Source: Tretioscincus oriximinensis
Taxonomy: Eukaryota; Chordata; Lepidosauria; Squamata; Gymnophthalmidae
DNA length: 64,000 bases
Direction: 5' to 3'
Assembly (NCBI GenBank): GCA_022410635.1
Contig: JAJVDF010000452.1
Span: forward strand, 599,577 to 663,576
The translations under genes were made by a program, and so were the position numbers. The notes under the pieces were generated by a model. That model saw only the letters and a list, made by a program, of their open reading frames with translations, ran no database searches and was not told the DNA's origin. Below, in pieces: positions 33,870 through 45,479 of this stretch; position 1 is the stretch's first letter, and every line of letters begins with the position of its first letter.

Positions 33870-34402
33870 AAAAATTCTGTATGGGCTTGGACAAACTATG
33901 GTAACCAAGATGTGATTAAATTAAACTACATTTCCCATAATTTCTGGACAACTTATAAAAATATTAATGGCACACCTTTTATGTAATTAAAAGAGCTATC
34001 ATACCTAAGGCTGATGTACACAAAGTTGCATGGTACCAGGCACCCAGGCGTTAATCGGGAAGCTCAATTGCCACGATTGCCCGGACCCACATGGGCGAGC
34101 ATTTCCTGGCTGTTGCCATGGCAGTGCTGTTCTCCTTGCAGGGAGGTCTCTGGTAGTAGCAAGCAACAAAGCATGTAGGTGCAGGTGCGAGGGCAATTTT
34201 CTATAGTTTGCATTACCTTCAGAATGAGGACAACCGTGTGGAGGCACTCTTGATTCAAAAATGCAAATTCACATTTTGTTTTTCTGATTTCCCCCCTTGT
34301 TTTTCCTATGCCACCTTTTTGAATTTTCTTCAGATGGATTTACTCTTAAAATATATCTGAATGAATGAGAGAATGGGATGGGAGATAAATGTCCTTGCTA
34401 TT
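33870..34402. other. No gene recognised
   Basis: A GC-richer patch at 34030-34190 has no coding support. Nothing else was seen. Confidence 0.35.
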
Positions 34403-34473
34403 ATATACTGCTCAAAACAATTAAAGGACATGTTATGTTAAAGGGTTCCCTTAATTGTTTTGAGCAGTATATT
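34403..34473. mobile_element. Tc1/mariner-like MITE (short)
   Basis: Terminal inverted repeats ATACTGCTCAAAACAATTAA and its reverse complement enclose about 30 bases, and TA is present at both ends as expected of a TA target site. Relatives are at 40048-40133 and one arm at 49117-49165. The terminus resembles Tc1/mariner elements known from lizards and fish; no transposase is present. Confidence 0.75.
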
Positions 34474-34599
34474 ATATTCATCATATCCTAAGGTGAAGGA
34501 CAGCATGTCAGTCTGGACTGGAGGGAGGGGGAATAAAACAAGAATGAGCAATTTATTCTGATCTAATTCAAGAACATTTTTTCTGCATCAGAAAGCATA

Positions 34600-35320
34600 A
34601 AGGGGTGTTTGTGTCCTATTGCTATAACATGAAAAGCAATTCAGGTGTCAATGCAGAAAGGCCCCCCCCTTTCTGCATTGAGACTTGTTGTTTTTTGTTT
34701 TTTCTTTTATTAACACTATATAAACACAACAGTAAACCTGACACTGATATATAACAAGATAACAACCACCACCTCCATGACAAGAAGAAATCCTTTACCC
34801 CACCCCCACCTCTGACCTGAGACACATATAGACTAATAAGAAAGGTGTGGACATCCAAAGTCTGCTACAATCTGCATTGGCATGTGGATGATGAGTCCCT
34901 ATTCTAGGATATAATTTGGAACAAATTCTAGGNCAGAAAGAAGCTTAGAATAATTATCGTTGAGACAGATAAGGAAGCTCAATGTATGTTAGTTAGGTGG
35001 AAAAACTTTGGGCTCTCCTTTATATAGGCTTTTGCTTCTTGTGTTTTAATTTTGTCCACAGCTGCTTTCGCACTGTTAAAAGATTTTAATTGGGTAGCAG
35101 AGCCATTACTTATTTACAGTTCTGTTGAAATAAATTAATGCTGAACATTGTTGTCATAGCTTTTGACATCAAAAGCTTGGTAACTTGAGAAGCAAGGTCC
35201 TATAATAAATTTGTCTAAATCAAAATATGAGTGTTCCTGTTCTATGCATTCTTTGCACATGCAGCATAAATTCTCTGTTCGTTTATCACACATTATCGCT
35301 GCCCAGAAGCTTCTCACAAT
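34600..35320. other. Unassigned; parts resemble non-autonomous repeats
   Basis: CTGCATCAGAAAGC and AATGCAGAAAGGCCCC with TTTCTGCATTGAGAC around 34586-34690 resemble the termini of the MITE family at 46032 and 61549, but the element limits are unclear. No genes. Confidence 0.35.
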
Positions 35321-35324
35321 CCTT

Positions 35325-35803
35325 AAGAACATAAGAACATAAGAAGAGCCATACTGGACCAGGCCACAGCCCATCGAGTCCAGCATTCTGTGTCACACAG
35401 AGGCCCACCAGATGCACCTGGGCAGTCCGAACAGAGGAAAGCAAAATATGCTGCTCCTGTTCGTGACTCCCTGCAAATGGTATTTCAAGAGTCCTGCCTG
35501 TTGCTCTATCCCGGAGGCTACATCCAGACAACTATCTTAGTATCCATTTATACCCTTAGTGTCCATAAACCTGTCTAGTCCTGTCTTGAAACTATCCAAG
35601 CTGTTAGCTACCACTACCTCTTCAGGAAGTAAATTCCACAGGCCNATGACCCTCTGGGTGAAAAAATACTTTCCTTTGCCTGTTCTCACTTTTCTACCCA
35701 ACAGTTTTAAGGAGTGCCCTCTGGTCCTTGTGTTGTGTGATAGAGAAAACATTTTTTCTCTATTCACTCTGTCGATCCCATGCATGATTTTGTACACTTA
35801 TGT
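35325..35803 (-). mobile_element. CR1/L3-type LINE 3' end
   Basis: It begins with two tail units (AAGAACATAAGAACATAAGA) and reads on the minus strand through the 3' untranslated region into the C-terminal coding end: FFTQRVXGLWNLLPEEVV, ANSLDSFKTGLDRFMDTKG and upstream YKIMHGIDRVNREKMFSL. It is the best preserved 3' end in the window and can serve as the family reference. The coding part stops where the 5' truncation occurs near 35803. Confidence 0.93.
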
Positions 35804-36685
35804 CTAACAATTCCCAGAGCTTGGAGANTTTAAGTTATTGAATATTGTGTTTGCTGTTGTTGACCCAAAAATGTCTTAACTGTCCCATTGCACTCAACAT
35901 AACCTGTGTTCAGGAAAGGGAATACAGGTTTGCAAGTTAAAGAAAAAAATAAGCAAAAAAAGAAAAAGCAAGCAAAGAAAATATAAGATTTGGACCACAG
36001 GCACTTTATATATATATGTTTTTCTGCAATATGTTTGGCCAATTTTGGGCAACGAAAGCAACCCATCCCAATATTGGAGGGATGGCCAATGCCATGAGAC
36101 AAGGAAAACATGGATTATAGTGGGCCAGCTGAAAATTTGAATAGTTGGGAATAGTATCACGGAAATTCACAGTGCGGTCTGTTTGTGCTTGATATCCAGA
36201 AATAGTGCATAGGAAGACTGACCCAGCTGTTCAGCACCAATCCCACATGAGCACCTTGATTTACTTCTAAGAAACACATGAGGACCACTTTGATGTGGTG
36301 TCCTAATGGAACAGGCTTTGAGACCATTGTTTCCTTAGAGTCCATTCTAATGTCTATTTCAGATGAATATGGCATTTTTGTGAGAAGCAGGGGTTCTTAG
36401 TATAGAAGTCGTAAATGCACTTTCAGGGTTTTTTTGTTTCATGCTGAAAATAGTATTGCATTAGGAATGTCACAGGTGTATATTGTGATATTCAGGTTTA
36501 TATTGGGGGATATGACAATCCCAGTGCAATGTCAAGAAGAGTCTACAGAGGCAGAAGAAAAACTTAGAGTAGAGTAGGCTGTCTGAATGTGGACAGCCTT
36601 ATCCCTCTCCAGTGACAATCTATACCAACATGTGACAAATGCGATATCCTGTCCTGCTCCAGAATACGAGGACCTAAATCATGAG

Positions 36686-36890
36686 TTTCAGAGAAATAGC
36701 TCTGTTAGTCCAGTACAAAGTCCATCAAAGGGACTGGTAGCACTTTGAGACCAACAGGACGGAAGTGGATGGCATAAGGTTTCGTAGACTTTCTTTTTGC
36801 ATCTGTCTACGAAAGCTTATGTTACCCCCTTTTCTCCTGTTAGTCTCAAAGTGCTACTAGCCCCTTTGCGGGAATAAATCATCAGGTTCT
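36686..36890. repeat. Hammerhead-like repeat, second head-to-head pair
   Basis: The left copy (36686-36805, minus) begins with the family 3' end in reverse (TTTCAGAGAAATAGCTCTGT) and includes AGCACTTTGAGACCAACAGG. The right copy (36808-36890, plus) has GCATCTGTCTACGAAAGCTT, where the first stem strand has been deleted, then TCCTGTTAGTCTCAAAGTGC. The two GTAGAC / GTCTAC elements face each other. This is the same arrangement as 5619-5829 but with different breakpoints. Confidence 0.65.
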
Positions 36891-36894
36891 ACTT

Positions 36895-38110
36895 CCTTAC
36901 ATAACCTTCTTAAGTCAAATAGCACTGTCATTCCTGTTCTGCTGAACATATCTAGATTGCCTCAGACTTTTGTACCTGGCATACAGATTTCTTTGTTTAT
37001 CTTGATTTTTCCTTAGGTTTAATGCTTTCTTATTGGGCAATTACAGTTTGCTACATTTTCTCATCAATGTTGAGAGCCACAGCAGTTCTTTAATGTCTTT
37101 TTATTATTAGCAGTTTTAGTTTGTACAACTAGGCAATTGTTGCAGGTCTAATGCATCTTGGGTAATCTGTACTGATAAACATGCAAGTGAAACCTTTCAT
37201 TACCAGCAGTGAATATTGTATAAGGAAATGAGGCATGGATTTGGTGGGATTTAATTCAAGTGACCTCTTTCACCTGAATTTAATCACCACTTCATGTGCT
37301 TTGGTTTCCCTGACTGNTAAAGACCGGTAAAGGTAATGCATGTTGACATTTCCAAGTTTTTATCTTACCTTTCTGAAGAGAAGGTGATAGTATTGATTTT
37401 TTTTCTTCAGTGTGTATGTGAAGACATATTACACTCTTGGGGATCCATTTCTAATTGACTGCAAAACTCTGACACGATCAAAATAAAAGATTTAATGCCA
37501 AATTGCAAGATGCTAATCTGACATGAACAGCTACTAAGCCTATTGCATAATCATCACATTTTGTACAGTGCTTTTAAAATACAGCTGTGATCTTTGTACA
37601 AATCTGTTAACAAAGTAATAGGAAGTTTAGACTATATTGCTATGTCACACTGAAGTTTTTTAAATCAATGATGATTATAGTAAAATGATATGGTATTACT
37701 TTTGCTCCATCAAATCTATTCCATGCAAAAGATTTACTGTATTGTTGTCATCTTATTACTAGCCTCTGTCCTTGAAAAAAATTATATTTATAATTGAAAA
37801 TATAACAAAACAGAAACACTATTGGGAAGGCAAAAGGGTATACATGTCACATCAGTGCTGTTAGGAGCTTATACTGCTAGACCACAGACAAGTTCAGGTA
37901 GTGTCTTCTATAATTGTTCAGTAGGCAATTAGAAATTTCTCCACTCTGATTACTGATCCAAATATCTTTTTTCTATGATCACTGCTGCTGAATTGCAAAA
38001 AGATTTCTTATAATATATATATATTTATTTATTTAATTCAATTATTTTTGTTTATCTTGTGGATAGAAGAATATCTGCTATTCCTCTGAGATCTTCTAAG
38101 GTTTGCACAA
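36895..38110. other. No gene recognised
   Basis: Unique-looking AT-rich sequence. A small hairpin with AATTCAAGTGACC / CACCTGAATT lies near 37254-37280. Confidence 0.4.
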
Positions 38111-38111
38111 G

Positions 38112-39495
38112 ATGTTGTTGTGGTGGGTAGTTGCCGTGGAGGGAAGAGAGGAGACCACACAGATGTCCAATGAACAATAAATAGTTTATTAATGTATTAA
38201 CAATATTCAAAGACCCTAATGCGAACTCGTAACATTAATGCAACCCCGAATCTAAACATTAACAAGTGCTTATTTAAACATAACCCCAAAGTGGAGAGAA
38301 TTAGGCCATGGCTTGAGTAGGAGTGTGGCAGGTACAGCAGCTTGGCAGTCGGCCCAGGTCAGCCACCCAACCTGACCAGCATCACTGGCCCAGATCTGCC
38401 ACCTGGCCTGACCTGCAACCAGCTGGGCCACGCCCTGTGTCATGGCACCATCTGGGCGCCTGCTCCTCTCAGCACGGCCACCCATGCCATATCAGCTGCT
38501 CAGCTCGGGACTGACCAGTAGACACCCTGGGCCACGCTCCATGATGTAGGCCCTGAGCTACCTCCACCCGGCAGGTCCGCCCCCCTTGGTCTAGGCGCCC
38601 AAGCCATCCAGCAGCACAAACCAACCCACCCATACTGTGGGTACTCACCAGAGAATCAAAGAGGTTTGTGAGAGCTTCAAGAATCCGTCCTGTGTATAGC
38701 CCACCTCAACAACTCCAAACCTGTGTTCAACCTACCGATCCCCCAGGTAAACACACACGTTCGGAACCCTTTTAGGAAGGGCCCTCAAGTTATGAGGTAG
38801 TCATGGGGGATCCCTGTCTTCAGGTTTTCTTGACTTCTCTTGACTTCACCAAGCTGTGCCACTGGCACTAGAGGATCCATGCTCTCCACTAGACTAGCTC
38901 CTACTATACCAACCACTCCAGCAGAGCTTCCTGTACTTTCTCCAGCCACGCCTGCATGCCTGCCACTGACATGTGAACTCTATCAGATCTAAATAAGGCA
39001 GTTGCTCTTGAATTGAAGGCCTTGTGCCATACTGCCACACCACCAGCCCATGTCACTTTCTGGACGATCTTGGCATTGATCCTTCTTCTGGAGTGATTCA
39101 CCTGGTCGGGNTCATCAGCACTTCTCCACTTCAACTGGAACAGCAACTGAGACCAGAACAGCTTTGTGCCGGGTGTCAGGGATGCCAACGTGTCTGGGTC
39201 TTCAAGGATCAACCACAGTAGATAGCATCTGGGGCTCACTAGCGATCAAAATTCTTGGCCTGCAGGGGATACAGCTCACGCCACCGCATATCCCGACATC
39301 CCATCCAGTAAACTCTCATNCCCAGTGGCAGCACGAGGGCTTTATACCTTCCGTCACCTGGAAGCCATGTCATCTCTCNCGCCCACTTCCTGGGCAGCAA
39401 TAGGGAGGCGGCTTCTGAGCAAGTCTCCCCTTCCCCAGTGGCAACTCTCGGCGCAGCCCCAGATGTGGCTGCAGCCGACTTGTTGCTGCTAAAAC
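38112..39495 (-). mobile_element. Ngaro/DIRS-type tyrosine-recombinase retroelement, 5'-truncated
   Basis: A GC-rich island in AT-rich DNA. Reading on the minus strand, a decayed SGNH hydrolase frame (39420-38904) is followed by about 800 bases of 3' region that includes CCACACTCCTACTCAAGCC and ends with an ATAAACTATTTATTG polyadenylation-like stretch near 38170. SGNH hydrolase domains are known in vertebrate Ngaro-type elements. No recombinase or reverse transcriptase part is present. Segments at 50320-51050 and 57555-58385 share the 3' region plan. Confidence 0.65.
38904..39420 (-). pseudogene. SGNH hydrolase domain remnant of a Ngaro-type element
   Basis: The upstream frame has DMRWRELYPLQAKNFDR then a stop, matching the 'RGMRWxELxPL' part that follows block I in Ngaro hydrolases. 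After a frameshift near 39245 the frame runs DPDTLASLTPGTKLFWSQLL, then SRRRINAKIVQKV and FRSDRVHMSVAGMQAWL, whose D-x-x-H is the block V catalytic Asp-His of SGNH hydrolases (usual form PDGVHLS). The final stop lies at 38904. No intact catalytic Ser region was found. The native role in the element is unknown. Confidence 0.72.
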
Positions 39496-39612
39496 TATCA
39501 TTATCATCACCGCCAGCATTATATTTTATGACTGTTAAGTTATTTGTCCTTTTTTGTGGGTGGGATAAATATAAGCTATATTGAATATTAGTCAAATGTA
39601 AATAAATTATAA

Positions 39613-39694
39613 ACTCTAATTGCCAAAAGTATTCACTCATACCTGCATTTACTTGTGTGAGTAGGTGAGTGAATACTTTTGGCAATATAGCGTA
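39613..39694. mobile_element. Tc1-like MITE
   Basis: Inverted ends ATTGCCAAAAGTATTCACTC and GAGTGAATACTTTTGGCAAT enclose about 30 bases. The same family is at 41291-41375. The terminus CACTATATTGCCAAAAGTAT is that of Tc1-type elements known from fish and reptiles. Confidence 0.8.
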
Positions 39695-39739
39695 CAATAT
39701 TATAACAAGAATATCAGAATATCAGAAATAAACATAATA

Positions 39740-39935
39740 AACATCATCATCATCATCAAAGGGAAGGGAGGGAAATAATAACTTTGGGGATGAAATTGAT
39801 AAAGAACCTTAGGAGTCTATAACCATGCCAGGTGGAGAATTAGGAGACTGCAGGTTTCCAAAGAAGATTTCCAAATGTGGGTGTTTGTATCTTCTAAAAT
39901 ATCCAGTAATGGTGAGAAATGTATAGCCACATTAT
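39740..39935. repeat. Unassigned interspersed repeat with triplet tail, second copy
   Basis: An ATC run is followed by the same approximately 150-base sequence as 26612-26840, including AGGAGACTGCAGGTTTCCAA and TCCAGTAATGGTGAGAAATG. The two copies differ at only a few positions over the last 95 bases. They are the best matched pair of unassigned repeats in the window. Confidence 0.78.
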
Positions 39936-40047
39936 AGCTTTTAACTCTGATTACATATCAGAGCTAAAAAGACAAGAAGAAATTCAAAGGAACTTTGGTT
40001 TGTATGCACTCTTTGGAAAAGCAGATATAGTCGTGTAGGTGGGCCAA

Positions 40048-40133
40048 TATATACTGCTCAAAACAATTAAGGGGACACTTTAATATACACTGTTATGTTA
40101 AAATGTCCCCTTAATTGCTTTGAGCAGTATATA
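40048..40133. mobile_element. Tc1/mariner-like MITE (short)
   Basis: Ends TATACTGCTCAAAACAATTA and TAATTGCTTTGAGCAGTATA are near-perfect inverted repeats with an extra AAGGGGACA / TGTCCCCTT stem. The whole element can fold into one hairpin. Same family as 34403-34473. Confidence 0.8.
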
Positions 40134-40555
40134 ATTATGTCCCAATTTGAATGGCTCTTGGAAGGGTCACAAAAGTCAGAGTCAGGAAAAATGCTTCACT
40201 TACTCCTACCTTTGCTCTATTTATTTCTTCCAAGTACTTATACTGATGTAGACTGTATTCTTATTGAATGAGAATGAAGGGTCATCCAAATAAATTCAAT
40301 CCTGGAAGAACAGTCATACAAAAAGAAATAAGAGTTAAATTTAGAATTCACTACCAAGACATGTAGAATGGGCAACAGGTTAGATAATTGAAAAAATAGT
40401 TTTGTATATGGTTACCCTGTATATAGTCTGGAATAGGAGCCTGCTGTATGTATGACAATGAGGATTACTGCAGACTCTCACTGCCCATCATGCTTCATCG
40501 CATTGGACTAAACTTGGACTAGTATCCAAAAATGCCACCATGTAAAATGCTTAGC

Positions 40556-40800
40556 AGTTTGATGTAGTGGTTAGAGTGTGGGATTCTTATCTGGGAGTCT
40601 CCCAGTTCGATTCCCCACTCCTCCATGAAGCCAGCTGGGTGACCTTGGGCCAGTCACAGTTCTTTGAACTCTCTCAAGCCCACGTACTCCACAGGGTGTC
40701 TGTTGTGAAGAAAGCAACAAAAACTATGTGTGCCACGCTATGGTAGGCCACCCTGAGTCCTTCGGGTATAGGGCAGGCTATAAATATAAATAAATAAATA
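40556..40800 (+). mobile_element. tRNA-derived SINE with L2-type tail
   Basis: Best preserved SINE: A box TAGTGGTTAGAGTGTGGGA, B box AGTTCGATTCC, then GAAGCCAGCTGGGTGACCTT and GGGTGTCTGTTGTGAAG. The end reads GTCCTTCGGGTATAGGG then TATAAATATAAATAAATAAA, the same terminus as the L2-type tails at 45001 and 63860, so the SINE has probably acquired a LINE-type 3' end that could be recognised by L2 reverse transcriptase. Transcription by RNA polymerase III is expected. Confidence 0.9.
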
Positions 40801-41290
40801 TTGACACCTTAAGTATGGAATACTGTGGGAATCATTTTACAACAGTATTGCAGGAAATGCTACTGGAACTGAGTTTGCACAAAAATTAAAGGAGCAGAAC
40901 ATTTTTAAGATCAAGAACTAATGCCTCAGCCTTTGAACTGTCTCTAAGGCCTCATCAGAGGTAGCAGTCATGGTGGTTTACCAGTCACCAGTTTGGGAGT
41001 ACAATTATGACATAACAATGATGTTTGTGTAAGATAGTAAAGAGTAAGTAACCCAATGTAATAGTCAGTTTTAATCCCTTGAAAGGCACAAACCAAATGT
41101 ATAATTTTGATAACAAGTAAAGGATAAGAGGTTTTTCCATCTATTCATTTATTACTTCCAGAGAATATCGCTGCTCTCCGATGCCTTTATTTTGTGCTTT
41201 TAAATCCATTGAAAGAATTTCCTTCTGCAAAGGTTATTACACATCAAATAGACATCCTGAAAACAAAAACTAAGTACTCAGAAATGCCAG

Positions 41291-41375
41291 TACACTATAT
41301 TGACAAAAGTATTCACTCACCCACTCACACAAGTGAATGGTGGGTATCAGGAAATACTTTTGGCAATATAGTGTA
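41291..41375. mobile_element. Tc1-like MITE
   Basis: The ends TACACTATATTGACAAAAGT and CTTTTGGCAATATAGTGTA are inverted repeats; the interior carries CCCACTCACACAAGTG. Same family as 39613-39694. TA is present at both ends. Confidence 0.85.
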
Positions 41376-42220
41376 TCAACAGCTTTGAGACCACATTTCA
41401 GTTAGGATCTCACATCTCCAGATAGTTCTGTGAGGAAATCTTTATATTGTATTAAAGGTTTACTGTATATCCCACATGCTTAAGATTTTTGCTGAAGTCT
41501 GCTAAAGCAGTGCTATGTAATTTATGAAAGCAACATATATTATTACCATTAAATGTACTGTCTCTTTCACACTATGTTTTAGCAAGATTTTATGGAGGAA
41601 AAAGGCANACCTTAATGTATCAAAGAAAGATTCTGAAGGAGCTATTAAACATTAGGATGATATNTAAGCAAAGAAACTATGTGATTAAATGAGGTTCAGG
41701 ACAAAGTGTAATAAGATGCTGAGGAACTGATAGATTTTAAGAATTAATAAGAAAAATAAATCTCTATTTTTTAAAAAAAATTCTAATATTGCAACAGAAA
41801 TGGTCTTTGAGGCAGAATTGCCAACATTCTTACCAATAATAGAACAAATTAAATCTCCAGGTTCATGCAATTTAATGAAGAACACTTTACAACAGCCTTT
41901 TGTTTCTTCAGCCCTCAACTAAGTTAGCTAAGCTTGGGTTCAGATCTTAACAGAAATCTAAAATATTAGGAGCAAGAAAGGAAAAACACAACCCTTCCAC
42001 ATGACAAATGTTCCCATTTTCTTTCTATTCTTGTACTACCCCAAATCAACCCCCTAAAAGCAGTCAGAGGAAATGTCGGAGGATATGAATACACAGAGCT
42101 TGGTTTCCACTTGAACTACTTATAAAAAAATCAATAATATCTCTCTTTTAGACCTATTTCCTATCAGCAAAGTTAGTCCAAGCCACCATGAGATCCACTA
42201 CCTTTGCCTATATCTTCAGT
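41376..42220. other. No gene recognised
   Basis: AT-rich unique DNA. Confidence 0.4.
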
Positions 42221-42224
42221 TATT

Positions 42225-42420
42225 CCCACAGTACTTGACCTACTTGGGCAAGTGACAGAGAAGGAAAGGGCTCTTGGAGTGTTGGTTTCAATGATGTTGG
42301 GGTCAATGAAGGTGAAAAACTCAGCAGTGAAAAAAGCAGATTCAATGTGAGGGATAATTAGAAAGGGTGATGTAGTGTCCATGAAGGTCACTATTAAGAC
42401 TATTAATACAAAATAGATGT
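42225..42420 (+). mobile_element. LINE fragment (RT C-terminal part)
   Basis: The plus strand reads AGAAGGAAAGGGCTCTTGGA, GTGTTGGTTTCAATGATG and AATGTGAGGGATAATTAGAA. These correspond to the LINE region encoding KDLGVLVD and SMLGIIRKG at 17140-17240, with stops. A short decayed fragment of the CR1/L3-type LINE. Confidence 0.6.
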
Positions 42421-42424
42421 CCTC

Positions 42425-44995
42425 TTCTAAAGAAGTTCTCCATGGTATCTGAGGCTTTTTCCACATTGATTCAGATACCAGATTATATATCTAGAGCAAG
42501 CTAGGCTACCATTATTTACATGTTAATGAAGATCAATAGAGACCTCTTGATGCTAAAATGGCCTGCCTAGTCCATGGAGTAGGTTACAATGCTAAGATAG
42601 CAGCATACCCTACACCACAGTAAACCTTTTAAATATAGTCCCCAAGTGGACATTTAAACCTTTAAAATGCAGCCCCCAAATATGTCTGGCTTATTTTGGT
42701 CAAGCATGAAATCATGCTGCAAAAAAGGTTTTTTTTTCTTGACATGTGAAAACTTCAAAACTGCTCCAATACTTGAAATAGGGCTTGGGATGGGGCAGAA
42801 TAGTTTGACTGGAAAGTAGATAATACTGACTGGTTTAGTGGTAAAACATCCNACTGTGATTGTCCTATCTACCCTGGAATAAGATTATCCCACTTTAGCT
42901 CAGAATAAGCTCTATTTAAAAAATTGTTTGCTCACAGTAAGGCTGCTTCTGCATTACCTGGGATAGTGTACTGCTCTTTTTTCTAATCAAGTCAATCAGT
43001 TCAGCCCATGAAAGCATAGCTTTTGAAGACCATCTCGTGATAGCTGCTTTTTCTGGCTTAATTTTCATGTCTAGGAANAAATGTTCCCTGATAACTGTAA
43101 TTATTTGCACATCACCACAAATGACTTCTTACCCTCTTAAGAACAGTTGAAGACTGATGTTGCCATACTTCTGGGCATTGTTTTGCAGAGTGCAACCATC
43201 AGACACTAGTGTCACCCAACTAGAATATTCCTCAGATGGTTGCTAGTGAAAGGACATTGTTCCTCAGAAGCAGCTAGCATGATTCCTGTTTACCTAGGAT
43301 ATGGTCAGCCACATCCAAAGTCTTTTTGGAGGTATCTGTTAGTATCATGATCTAATTATTATTAGAGATATTGCCACAACAAAATATATCTTCCACTGTA
43401 GCTATGATTGACTTTTCAAACAGTGCTTGATGGAAGCTTGTGTGTACTANAAACTTTATAAATATATCATTGATACTCTTATGGTTAATGGGGAATTACA
43501 ATTAATATATAGCAATACTCATTTTTTACAAAATAAAATATAGGAGAAATTATTGAGACAATACCCAGGATCTCTGTCCTACAGTTAAATTGATTATATT
43601 GTTTTCTGTGGACCTGAACTAACAATTCACCATATTGACCAGGTATTTCATATGGCATTCTAGAAACTGTTGAACTCATTTCCTCTCTGAATTTTTGTTA
43701 TGAATCTAACATAAGGTTAAGGTCTGGTCACAAAGTTAAAAATTGATGATTCAAGATGCATTGATTTTTTTTNAAAAAAATCTAGGTATAATATGTCAGT
43801 TATCATCTACTGATGCAGAAAGTGATTCAAAAGGTCAACACACACATTTATGAGGAAAGACAGACTCCCGTCTTCTTTTCTGAAAGTCAATGTGCGATTA
43901 CTAGCTTGTTCAATACAACATAAACACTTTCATTTATGCATTGAGATAAAAAAGTAGTGAAATGGGAAGGAATCAAAATTTGATTCTTATCTAGCTCTTT
44001 CACCTAAAACCCCCCACAGAGTTCATTTCAGCTTTAAATTGGAAAATGATCTTGAAAGTTATCTGATGGCTATTACATGAATTTTCAATTTTAATGGCAT
44101 ATGGTTTCAGGATTGAACTGGATTGCAGATGGCTTCAGATCATGTCATCTTGCCTTTTTGAAGGAGATGAAAAACTTTTAACAATAAACTTGCAGCATGA
44201 AAATAAGCTCTGCATAGTACGTGAAGTGTTTGAATAAATGTAAGCTTCATGTTGCTGCTTACATATTTGGTAGATGCTGTTGCACTTAGGGTGTATTTGT
44301 ACTAAGGGAAAAACAGATGTGAAAGCTGTATGACTCTGCATTGNATGCATGTGCTTCCCACATAAACTGAATGGGAAACACTTTCTCCATGCAGATTTTG
44401 CCTGCCACGAGATTTCTGAGTGGACTTTGCTCAAAAAAACACTGTCAATGCAACTTAATACAATCACATTAAGTGCGATTCGGCACTGTTTTACTGTGTG
44501 GTCTGATCAGACAGTGAGCTGTTCAAATGGTGGCCAGTCCTGTGGGAGTCTAAAGCCAAAATAAGAGCACAAAGAACAAATAGGAAAAAACTCTTAGATA
44601 TAAATGTGGATAAAAAGCATGAAGATAGAATGTGTATTCCACTTACATTCGACACATATTCCTCCAGGATTAAAAAAATAACAGTCCTGTGGGAGTCTTC
44701 AGGCCAAAGGCAGAAGCACCCACAGGGACTGGGGCCATAATAGTGGAAGATCCAAGTGATATCCTGCCTCCCCCCCCCCCCCCGGCATTTTACCTGCAGT
44801 TTGAGTTCCCTGCTACTGCTCCAGTGCAGCAATTTTAAACTGCTGTCAAAACAGCCAGAATAGCAACAGACCTGCAAAGATCTCAAGGGCAGTCCCATGA
44901 AGAGCACATTTCAGTAGTTCAATCTGTAAGTTACCAAGAGCATGGACTACTGTGGTCAGGTCATGCCAGTCCAGAGGGATTATATCTGATGAAAC
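42425..44995. other. No gene recognised
   Basis: Mostly unique DNA. Two near-copies of CAGTCCTGTGGGAGTCT lie 145 bases apart (44538 and 44683). A poly-C run is at 44770-44784. No exons or RNA genes are supported. Confidence 0.4.
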
Positions 44996-45000
44996 ATGCA

Positions 45001-45077
45001 CAAGTTGTTGTTGTTGCTGCTGCCCCGAGACCTTCAGGTATGGGGTGGGGTATAAATGTAAATAAATAAATAAAACT
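45001..45077 (+). mobile_element. L2-type 3' tail
   Basis: GTTGTTGTTGTTGCTGCTGC, then GACCTTCAGGTATGGGGTGG and TATAAATGTAAATAAATAAA. Colinear with the last part of 63860-63990. Confidence 0.7.
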
Positions 45078-45165
45078 GGAAGAAGACATTCTTGGCCAAT
45101 AAGTCCAACTGTGCACCCTGTGTCAATACAAAGTTGACACAGATTNCCTACCTGTAGGAAATGGT

Positions 45166-45470
45166 AGCATAGTGGTAGCTAACAGCTTGGATAGTTTCAA
45201 GACAGAGCTAGACAGGTTTATGGACACCAAGGGTATAAATGGATACTAGGATGGATGTCTGGATGTTGCCTCCGGGATGGAGCAACAGGCAGGACTCCTG
45301 AAATACCATTTGCAGGGAGTCATGAACAGGTGAATATTTTGCTTTCGTCTGTTCGGACTGCCCAGGTGCATCTGGTGGGCCTCTGTGTGAGACAGAATGC
45401 TGGACTTGATGGGCTGTGGCCTGATCCAGTATGACTCTTCTTATGTTCTTATGTTCTTATGTTCTACCTG
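45166..45470 (+). mobile_element. CR1/L3-type LINE 3' end
   Basis: It runs from GTGGTAGCTAACAGCTTGG through GGTTTATGGACACCAAGGG and the standard 3' untranslated blocks to three tail units of TTCTTATG at 45437-45464. Very similar to the copy at 35325-35803. Confidence 0.9.
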
Positions 45471-45479
45471 CCCCTTTCA

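Noticed and set aside
34064..34258. GC-richer frames that might be an exon
   Set aside because: Overlapping frames are equally open, there is no consistent splice signal pair, and no protein family is recognised.
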